This document shows, in pieces, positions 41,496-47,445 of a stretch of 47,445 bases of DNA. How positions within the stretch are numbered: the first letter of the stretch is position 1; each line of letters opens with the position of its first letter. The notes under the pieces were generated by a model that saw only the letters and a program-made list of their open reading frames with translations, did no database searches and was not told the origin of the DNA. Location: assembly GCA_002372315.1 (NCBI GenBank), contig DFFU01000018.1, forward strand, positions 1 through 47,445. The letters run 5' to 3'. This DNA is from Alphaproteobacteria bacterium UBA3768 (lineage in GTDB: Bacteria; Pseudomonadota; Alphaproteobacteria; CAAHEQ01; UBA3637). The position numbers and the translations under genes were made by a program.

Positions 41496-42140
41496 ATGCG
41501 AAATATTCAAGGTGTTTTCGTAGACTGTGATGGCGTTTTATATGACGCTGATTTACTGACCTATGAACAGATTGTATCTGCGGGTCGCTTGGCTGGTGTG
41601 CAATTGGGGCTTGATTGGGAAGACTTTGATAAAGTCCATCAAGATTTGAAGAAAAAGGGGTTTCATGGTTTTTACAATATTGTTTTAGAGCTCTGTCAAG
41701 CCCAAAGCATTCCCTTTAATTCTTTGGCAAAAAAGATGACAGAGCTTTTGGATTATTCAACACTTCAACTCAATCCCGAATTGTTTACCTTATTACAACA
41801 GGTTAGCCAAAAAAAGAAACTTTTCATTTTTACAAACAATACTAAACCTCACTTGGAAAAAGTTTTTTACCGTTTGTTTGGATGCTCTGTTGTTCAAAGT
41901 GGCCTGTCTGTAATTACCGCAGAAAGTACTTTTGAAAATGGCCACTTTTACCCCAAAAGAATGCATGGTGTTTTTGCGAAATGGTGTCAAAAATTAAACT
42001 TAATTCCGCATCAAACCTTAATGTTGGACGATTCAGACAATGTTATAGATGCCGCAAAAAAATCAGGGCTTCAGTATTATAAAATTAAAAGCACCCAAGA
42101 AACAACACAAATTTTAAAGGAACTTAATGAAACAAAATAA
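41496..42140 (+). CDS. HAD-family hydrolase (pyrimidine 5'-nucleotidase-like)
   Basis: A 214-residue HAD phosphatase. Motif I is FVDCDGVLYD, motif II FIFTNN, motif III involves the Lys in HFYPKRMHG, and motif IV is LMLDDSDNVIDAAKKSGL. The layout resembles the SDT1/YjjG-type pyrimidine 5'-nucleotidases. The ATG at 41496 is preferred to the TTG at 41493, which directly follows the efp stop. It overlaps rlmB by 14 nt. Confidence 0.85.
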   Translation: MRNIQGVFVDCDGVLYDADLLTYEQIVSAGRLAGVQLGLDWEDFDKVHQDLKKKGFHGFYNIVLELCQAQSIPFNSLAKKMTELLDYSTLQLNPELFTLLQQVSQKKKLFIFTNNTKPHLEKVFYRLFGCSVVQSGLSVITAESTFENGHFYPKRMHGVFAKWCQKLNLIPHQTLMLDDSDNVIDAAKKSGLQYYKIKSTQETTQILKELNETK

Positions 42141-42840
42141 AGATATTTTAATCTATGGCAAACATCCTGTAGAGTTAGCCATTAAAAATCCTCACCGCAC
42201 CATTAAGGAAATTTATATTACAAAACAGGCATTAGATGAAATAGAAATTCCCAAGAATATACCCATACATCCCGCCGATAATCGTTTGTTGGAGAATATG
42301 GTTGGGCATGAGGCAGTTCATCAAGGTGTTGTAGCTGTTTGCCATCCATTGTCTAATCCTGATTTAAACCAAATTCTGCGTGATTTAAAGGATGTAGACA
42401 GGGCTTTGTTAATTGTTTTGGATCAAGTATCTGATCCACGTAATATTGGGGCTATTTTGCGTTCTAGTGTTGCTTTTGGTGCCAGTGCTGTCATAATTCC
42501 AGAAGCAGGAAGCCCTTCTGAAACAGGAGCAATGGCCAAAGCTGCCAGTGGTGCTTTAGACTTAATTCCTCTTGTGCGGGTTGCCAATTTGGCCCGTACT
42601 TTGGACATATTGAAGAAATCCGATTTTTGGTGTGTGGGGATGGATGGTTATGCACATGATACCATTGGCAACAGCAAACTGCCCAAGCGTTGTGTGTTGG
42701 TTTTGGGTTCCGAAGATGGTATGCGAGACTTAACCAAAAAATCTTGTGATATGTTGGTAAAATTACCCATGAACCCCGCGATAGAATCATTGAATGTTTC
42801 TATTGCTGCGGCGATTGCTATGTATGAATGGACGCGCTAA
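42127..42840 (+). CDS. rlmB: TrmH-family RNA 2'-O-methyltransferase (RlmB-like)
   Basis: A 237-residue SPOUT methyltransferase. The substrate-binding N-terminus begins IYGKHPVELAIKNPHR. The catalytic knot has LDQVSDPRNIGAILRSSVAFGA, VLVLGSEDGMRDLTKKSCD and the final LPMNPAIESLNVSIAAAIAMYEW. RlmB methylates G2251 of 23S rRNA; another TrmH-type target cannot be excluded. It converges with rpoH (4-nt overlap of ends). Confidence 0.9.
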   Translation: MKQNKDILIYGKHPVELAIKNPHRTIKEIYITKQALDEIEIPKNIPIHPADNRLLENMVGHEAVHQGVVAVCHPLSNPDLNQILRDLKDVDRALLIVLDQVSDPRNIGAILRSSVAFGASAVIIPEAGSPSETGAMAKAASGALDLIPLVRVANLARTLDILKKSDFWCVGMDGYAHDTIGNSKLPKRCVLVLGSEDGMRDLTKKSCDMLVKLPMNPAIESLNVSIAAAIAMYEWTR

Positions 42841-43715
42841 ATAAAAGATAATTTTTGGGCTTTGGATTGAATGGATCTACGCACTTTTTCCAAAGCCTTT
42901 GTTTCAATTTGACGAACGCGTTCACGACTGATATTGAGCTCAGAGCCCAAATCTTCCAAAGTCGTTGCCCGCTCAGATAAATATCTGCACGCCAAAATAC
43001 GTTGCTCACGTTCAGACAATTCCTTTAATGCTTCGGCCAACAATTTCTTTTTTAAATCCAATTCTTGGCTATCGCCGATTTTTTGTTCAATTGTTTCATC
43101 TGAATCGGATAACATTTCCTGAAAACTGGTTCCCGAATCGGTAGCCAGTGGTGCATTTAAGGATGAATCCCCCGATAAGCGTTGTTCCATTTCCATAACA
43201 TCACGCTTGGAAACATTTAATGTTTTGGAAATATAGTCGGCTGTTTCATCCGACAGCCCCTCATCCCCATAAAGTCCTAAACGTGATTTGATTTTGTGTA
43301 AGTTATAGAATAATCGTTTTTGTGTTGCAACCGTTCCAATTTTGACCAAAGACCATGATTTAAGAATGAATTCAGACACGGCGGCTTTAATCCACCAAAT
43401 GGCATAGGTTGCCAAACGAAACCCCTTATCTGGGTCAAATTTTTTGATTGCTTGCATCAATCCAATATTGGCTTCACTGATTAAATCTGCCAAAGCCAAT
43501 CCATAATGGCGAAAAGAAATGGCCACCTTGGCCGCCAAGCGCAAATGCGAAGTTGTCAATTGATGTGCTGCTTGTACATCCCCTGTTTCATGATAACGCT
43601 TTGCCAACATATATTCTTCTTCAGCCTTCAGCATAGGAAACTTATTGATTTCGGCCAAATAGCGGGGCAACCCCCCTTGTGCATATAATAAAGAAAGTGC
43701 ATTTGTTTGTGTCAT
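42837..43715 (-). CDS. rpoH: RNA polymerase heat-shock sigma factor RpoH (sigma-32)
   Basis: A 292-residue group 3 sigma factor. Region 2 reads LISEANIGLMQAIKKFDPDKGFRLATYAIWWIKAAVSEFIL. The RpoH box follows as QKRLFYNLHK. Region 4 contains LSEREQRILACRYL, TTLEDLGSELNISRERVRQIETKALEKVR. It directs heat-shock gene transcription. AAAGGA precedes the ATG. It is transcribed alone, from its own promoter with a hairpin in the leader. Confidence 0.95.
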   Translation of the reverse strand: MTQTNALSLLYAQGGLPRYLAEINKFPMLKAEEEYMLAKRYHETGDVQAAHQLTTSHLRLAAKVAISFRHYGLALADLISEANIGLMQAIKKFDPDKGFRLATYAIWWIKAAVSEFILKSWSLVKIGTVATQKRLFYNLHKIKSRLGLYGDEGLSDETADYISKTLNVSKRDVMEMEQRLSGDSSLNAPLATDSGTSFQEMLSDSDETIEQKIGDSQELDLKKKLLAEALKELSEREQRILACRYLSERATTLEDLGSELNISRERVRQIETKALEKVRRSIQSKAQKLSFI

Positions 43716-43775
43716 TTTATATCCTTTTGTTAAAGCAATATAAGTTTGATTTTCCTTAATTTTAAGCGAAAATCC

Positions 43776-43801
43776 AACGCTCGCCTTTCGGACTAAGCGT
43801 T
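43776..43801 (-). promoter_or_regulatory. rpoH: Hairpin in the rpoH leader
   Basis: AACGCT/AGCGTT (outer 6 bp) encloses a GC-rich segment with a GAAA loop. It begins a few bases after the predicted start. It lies about 60 nt before the ATG and does not pair with the ribosome site as drawn. Confidence 0.5.
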
Positions 43802-43804
43802 TTT

Positions 43805-43833
43805 ATTGTAGCGTAAAGTTTATTCAAAGTCAA
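43805..43833 (-). promoter_or_regulatory. rpoH: rpoH promoter
   Basis: On the minus strand TTGACT (43833-43828), a 17-bp spacer and TACAAT (43810-43805). A housekeeping-type promoter; no sigma-32 or sigma-E element was recognised. Confidence 0.7.
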
Positions 43834-43880
43834 GCAAAAAATTTTAGTGACAATTTTACCCGAAAAAAGCGATAAATTTT

Positions 43881-44528
43881 TTATTCCATTCCTATGGGGT
43901 TATCATCTGCTGGGGGAGTTTGGCACCCATTCTCATCACAATACACTTCGCCTTTTTCGCATTGTGCTTTACAACATCCTTTGTCATCACATTCACATCC
44001 GTTTGTTTCACACTGTTTTACCTGTGTATAGGTTCCATTGTCTTCTTCACATTCAATGCATGAGTCTTTGGGTATTCCTTTTTCACAGCATTCTTTCTTT
44101 GTGAGATCTTTTCCCCACATACGATTACCATTCTCATCTGTATAGCAACACCCCTCTTCATCTGCATCTATTTCGCTTCCAGCACAGCATTTTATTTTCT
44201 TTGGGTTACAATCATACACTATGGGTTTTTTATCAACAACATCATCCCCGTCACACGTTTTTACCGGTCCTGGCTGATCATCCTTTGCACAGCACTGTCC
44301 GTCTTCTGATTTTTCACCGCCGGGATTATAGCATTGTGGCGTATCTCCCCTGCAGCATAGCATAAGGTGGTGACCACTTGTTGTTCTCTCTCCTGTCCTG
44401 CCACAAAGTGTCCCTTTTCCATCCTTTTCACAATCACAAAAGGAGTCAAGATCCGTTGGTTCTTCAGCCCCTTGAGCGTAGCCATAACAGGAAAATAAAA
44501 TCAAAAATAAAAAAATTACTTTATTCAT
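43881..44528 (-). CDS. Secreted Cys-rich protein
   Basis: A 215-residue protein with a signal peptide (MNKVIFLFLILFSCYGYAQGA) and a mature part with about 26 Cys, many in CC pairs (LCCRG, QCCAK, KCCAG, GCCYTD, ECCEK, GCCKAQ). It is acidic and has no membrane anchor, so it is probably periplasmic or released. The even, dense Cys suggest a fully disulfide-bonded fold. No family is recognised. It lies 24 nt after the Cys-rich pilin-like gene, with AAAGGA, so the two are cotranscribed and may interact. Confidence 0.8.
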   Translation of the reverse strand: MNKVIFLFLILFSCYGYAQGAEEPTDLDSFCDCEKDGKGTLCGRTGERTTSGHHLMLCCRGDTPQCYNPGGEKSEDGQCCAKDDQPGPVKTCDGDDVVDKKPIVYDCNPKKIKCCAGSEIDADEEGCCYTDENGNRMWGKDLTKKECCEKGIPKDSCIECEEDNGTYTQVKQCETNGCECDDKGCCKAQCEKGEVYCDENGCQTPPADDNPIGME

Positions 44529-44552
44529 TTTTTAATCCTTTACATATTTAAA

Positions 44553-46436
44553 TTACCCATCGCACGACTTTCCATCTTCCCCTATGCCATTTTCTCTGCA
44601 TTCTTCAATATCACTCTCTGTTGGGGGAGTGCACTGATCGTCATGGCCTGGGGCACATGGTACATTGCAATTGGACGTACAGGGATTACAATTAAAGGAG
44701 CCCGCAGGTGAACCATCCGTACAACTGAACAATGACATCGACTGGCATCCCATTTCTTTGGGAACACAGGTTTTATCCACACAACACCCATCTTTCCCAC
44801 AATCTGAACCTTTGCCACAACTATTTTTTTCCACTGGTTGGCAAGATCCTGTGGCGCTATCACATTCTTCACCAGCAGGGCAATCGCCATCACTGGAACA
44901 ACCTTCTGCACATGTTCCATTCACACAATGTTCTCCCGTTGGACAATTCATATCCGTTTCACAAGAATTACAAGGTTCAGGGCAGTTTTTGGGTTTACAA
45001 ACTCCCTCTTGGCATCCTTCTTCATCGGAGCAATTGTCATTACTATCACAACCTTTTTCACAAAATCCATTTTCACATTTTGCTCCCGACGGGCAATCAT
45101 CACTGCTCTCACAGAAATCTCCGATTTTTTGCTTAGCCTCTTTACAAACACCTTCTATACATTGTAGTCCAGACTCACATCCACTGGGATCACACGAATC
45201 ACCTTTCCCACCTGGTTTAGAGCACACAGAGTCTCTGCATCTTAAACCTCCTCCACAAGAGCTATCATCTTCACAGGGACTTCCACCACCGCCTCCACCG
45301 CCGCCTGGATTTTCACCACCACCTGGATTTTCACCACAATCGCTTGAAGAAGAACATTTTCCACCCACACACACTAAGCCTGGCGCACAACAATGCTTCC
45401 CATTTAGGCAGTTTTCCCCCTTTTTTTTCAATGTGATACATTTACAAACACCATCCGAGCAATATTTCCCATCAACACATTCATAATGTTGAGTGCATTT
45501 TTTTTGACATTTTCCTCGAACACAGGTATATCCGTCTTTACAGCTCCACTCGGTACAAACCTGTTCCTCTTCCCTATCACACTCACCACAGGGACAATTG
45601 TTCGGTTGGCAAATGCCCGCCTTACAAGACAATCCGCCCCCACAGCAACTTTGTGCAAGTAGGCAACTTTCCCCCTTTTTAAGACGTTCTTTAGGGCATG
45701 GATCTCCGGGATATTTGCACTCACCATCTACACATGACAATCCCTCGCCACATCCACATTCCTTAAAACAAGATATTCCATCACACGCACACACCCCTTC
45801 TTCCTCATCACATATAAAAGGCGGCAGGCAGGAACAATTTTCATCACATGGCATTCCTTTTTTACCCGACCCTTTACAGAGAGCAGAACCTCTGCCTGCT
45901 CCTGCTGAACTTGTCCAAACGTTGACCGTTAAATTAAATCTAGAACTCGTCAGGGAAGCACAATCAACGTCTGCTAGATTTTCATTATTAATCCTAACCG
46001 AGGCTATACGACCGTATGTCTTCACCTTATCGTTTTCATCATATTCATCAACAGACCAATCTTTTCTTTTTAAATGCGCACACAGCTCTTTATCTATATC
46101 AAAGGCCACAACAGGGAACAAGTCTACATTACTTGATGGACAGGGCGTTGTTGATTTTCTGCTTTCGCCTTTGGGACAAAAGGCCATTTGCCCACCTAAA
46201 CGCGTTGTTGTGCCTGTTGTTGCATCATAAATGCGTTTTCCATTTCCACCATGATTTTTTAATGCTTCAGCCTGCGTTAAAATATCCTCAAACAAAATAT
46301 TGGCTTTATACATACCAATAGCATAGCGATACATCCAAATTCCCATAAGAGATAACACCGCCATTACCACCAAAACAGCAATGATTTCCAATAAGGAACG
46401 TCCCTGTTGATTTTTGTTTTGCTTATTCAACAACAT
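44553..46436 (-). CDS. Pilin-like protein with a large array of Cys-rich modules
   Basis: A 627-residue protein. The pilin-like start is NQQG-RSLLEIIAVLVVMAVLSLMG, with a short basic leader and Glu at mature position 5. A pilin-like body runs to about residue 180. The rest is a chain of about a dozen short EB/Dickkopf-like modules (C-x(4-6)-C...GLxCxxGxC), e.g. CGEGLSCVDGEC, CKDGYTCVRGKC, CAPGLVCVGGKC and CENGFCEKGC. A Gly-rich linker (ENPGGGENPGGGGGGGGSP) splits the array. It is likely a surface-displayed, heavily disulfide-bonded stalk or adhesin. AGGGGGA precedes the ATG. Confidence 0.85.
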   Translation of the reverse strand: MLLNKQNKNQQGRSLLEIIAVLVVMAVLSLMGIWMYRYAIGMYKANILFEDILTQAEALKNHGGNGKRIYDATTGTTTRLGGQMAFCPKGESRKSTTPCPSSNVDLFPVVAFDIDKELCAHLKRKDWSVDEYDENDKVKTYGRIASVRINNENLADVDCASLTSSRFNLTVNVWTSSAGAGRGSALCKGSGKKGMPCDENCSCLPPFICDEEEGVCACDGISCFKECGCGEGLSCVDGECKYPGDPCPKERLKKGESCLLAQSCCGGGLSCKAGICQPNNCPCGECDREEEQVCTEWSCKDGYTCVRGKCQKKCTQHYECVDGKYCSDGVCKCITLKKKGENCLNGKHCCAPGLVCVGGKCSSSSDCGENPGGGENPGGGGGGGGSPCEDDSSCGGGLRCRDSVCSKPGGKGDSCDPSGCESGLQCIEGVCKEAKQKIGDFCESSDDCPSGAKCENGFCEKGCDSNDNCSDEEGCQEGVCKPKNCPEPCNSCETDMNCPTGEHCVNGTCAEGCSSDGDCPAGEECDSATGSCQPVEKNSCGKGSDCGKDGCCVDKTCVPKEMGCQSMSLFSCTDGSPAGSFNCNPCTSNCNVPCAPGHDDQCTPPTESDIEECRENGIGEDGKSCDG

Positions 46437-46465
46437 TTATCCCCCTATAAAAACGATTTTATTGC

Positions 46466-46494
46466 ATTTTAAAATATTTTTTTTAAAATTGCAA
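46466..46494 (-). promoter_or_regulatory. Promoter of the Cys-rich pilin-like operon
   Basis: On the minus strand TTGCAA (46494-46489), a 17-bp A/T-only spacer and TAAAAT (46471-46466), about 30 bp before the ATG. Confidence 0.6.
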
Positions 46495-46498
46495 CAAA

Positions 46499-46527
46499 AA
46501 AATACCCCGTTTTGAGGCGGGGTATTT
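46499..46527 (-). terminator. tuf: Intrinsic terminator after tuf
   Basis: Perfect stem AAATACCCCG/CGGGGTATTT with an eight-base loop, followed on the minus strand by TTTTG. Confidence 0.9.
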
Positions 46528-46545
46528 CGATTGGATGGTATCCGA

Positions 46546-47445
46546 TTATTTAATAATCTTGGACACTGTACCAGCACCCACAGTATGACCACCTTCACGG
46601 ATAGCGAAGCGCAATCCTTCGGCCATAGCGACGGGCACGATCAATTTGACTTTCATGTTGACGTTATCGCCAGGCATGACCATTTCTGTACCGGCAGGTA
46701 ATTCAATTGTACCTGTCACGTCAGTTGTACGGAAATAGAACTGAGGACGATAGTTGGCAAAGAATGGGGTATGACGACCGCCTTCTTCTTTTGTCAACAC
46801 ATAGCATTGACATTCAAATTCTGTGTGTGGTGTAATTGTACCAGGCACAGCCAAAACTTGACCACGTTCCACTTCTTCACGTTTTGTACCACGGAGCAAC
46901 ACACCGATGTTATCGCCGGCTTCACCTTGATCCAAAAGTTTACGGAACATTTCAATACCTGTGACAGTTGTTTTTTGTGTAGGACGCAAGCCCACGATTT
47001 CAACTTCTTCACCGACTTTGATGACGCCTTGTTCCACACGACCGGTCACCACTGTACCACGACCAGAAATTGAGAACACGTCTTCGATTGGCATCAAGAA
47101 AGGTTTATCCACAGGACGTTGTGGTTGAGGAATGTAAGAATCAACCGCATCCATCAAAGCAATAATGGAATCATGCCCCAATTTTGGATCGCCACCTTCC
47201 AAAGCCACTTTGGCGGAACCTTTGATGATAGGAATTTCATCACCAGGGAATTGATAGGATGTCAACAAATCACGGATTTCCATTTCAACCAATTCCAACA
47301 ATTCTGGATCATCCACCATATCCATTTTGTTCATGTACACCACGATGGCAGGCACACCCACCTGACGGGCTAACAAAATGTGTTCACGTGTTTGAGGCAT
47401 TGGACCATCAGCAGCAGAAACCACCAAGATAGCACCATCCATTTG
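46546..47445 (-). CDS. tuf: Elongation factor Tu (N-terminal part cut by the window end)
   Basis: The frame runs off the right edge: the codon before the ATG at 47442 reads Gln, matching the QMDGAILVV segment near residue 97 of EF-Tu, so about a quarter of the protein is missing. Visible markers are DGPMPQTREHILLARQVGVP, the G4 motif NKMDMVDD, GSAKVALEG, and domains 2 and 3 with SISGRGTVVTGRVEQG and FRTTDVTG, ending AGTVSKIIK. It delivers aminoacyl-tRNA to the ribosome. Confidence 0.97.
   Translation of the reverse strand, partial: QMDGAILVVSAADGPMPQTREHILLARQVGVPAIVVYMNKMDMVDDPELLELVEMEIRDLLTSYQFPGDEIPIIKGSAKVALEGGDPKLGHDSIIALMDAVDSYIPQPQRPVDKPFLMPIEDVFSISGRGTVVTGRVEQGVIKVGEEVEIVGLRPTQKTTVTGIEMFRKLLDQGEAGDNIGVLLRGTKREEVERGQVLAVPGTITPHTEFECQCYVLTKEEGGRHTPFFANYRPQFYFRTTDVTGTIELPAGTEMVMPGDNVNMKVKLIVPVAMAEGLRFAIREGGHTVGAGTVSKIIK

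Noticed and set aside
44665..45486. 273-residue plus-strand frame rich in Ser, Pro, His and Gln
   Set aside because: It is the exact antisense of the Cys-rich pilin-like gene; its composition is the mirror of Cys/Gly/Asp codons and it has no ribosome site.

Overview
The window reads as AT-rich chromosome of an uncultured, host-associated Alphaproteobacterium, probably one of the small-genome gut or rumen lineages close to Rhodospirillales. That placement is inference. It rests on gatCAB, rpoH (sigma-32), an A-type RNase P RNA, mlaEF, and pilin-like proteins with the N-terminal signature G-RS(M/L)(I/V/L)E. No rRNA, CRISPR array or insertion sequence was seen.

Layout. 1-0.9 kb: end of a Cys-rich repeat protein with a VWA domain. 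1-4.6 kb (minus): gatC-gatA-gatB plus a small membrane protein. 4.7-6.5 kb: DUF378 protein, small ORF, map, tRNA-Arg(CCG) and tRNA-Glu(TTC). 6.6-9.7 kb: D-Ala-D-Ala carboxypeptidase with a SPOR domain and two unknown envelope proteins. 9.7-11.5 kb (minus): Sel1-repeat protein, small membrane protein, OmpA-like lipoprotein. 11.6-12.9 kb: a long, strongly folded leader and a pilin-like Cys-rich protein. 13-20.6 kb: eno, unknown ORF, rnpB, parC, unknown ORF, HD hydrolase, lepA. 20.7-22.7 kb: pilin-like protein ending in an F5/8C-like domain. 22.9-27.8 kb: mlaE-mlaF, radA, cvpA, cytidine-deaminase-like gene, rlmH, unknown ORF. 27.8-30.3 kb (minus): uvrC-pgsA. 30.3-31.8 kb: an orphan T7-like tail-fibre cassette. 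31.8-40.2 kb (minus): seven-gene surface-glycan operon with overlapping genes and a perfect 22-bp palindrome over its predicted start site. 40.3-43.7 kb: hup, efp (with a candidate leader peptide), HAD phosphatase, rlmB, rpoH. 43.9-46.4 kb (minus): pilin-like Cys-rich giant plus a secreted Cys-rich protein. 46.5 kb to the end: C-terminal part of tuf.

Three themes stand out. First, pilin-like N-termini are fused to large disulfide-rich or carbohydrate-binding-like ectodomains at three loci, with two related Cys-rich proteins; this is the best candidate for an undescribed surface system. Second, five genes (map, the carboxypeptidase gene, parC, lepA, uvrC) have good -35/-10 boxes whose -10 ends 6-7 bases before the ATG and no Shine-Dalgarno, so leaderless mRNAs are predicted. 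Third, several genes have elaborate leaders (11.7 kb, 30.4 kb, 40.8 kb). All function calls come from reading motifs by eye; no database search was run.
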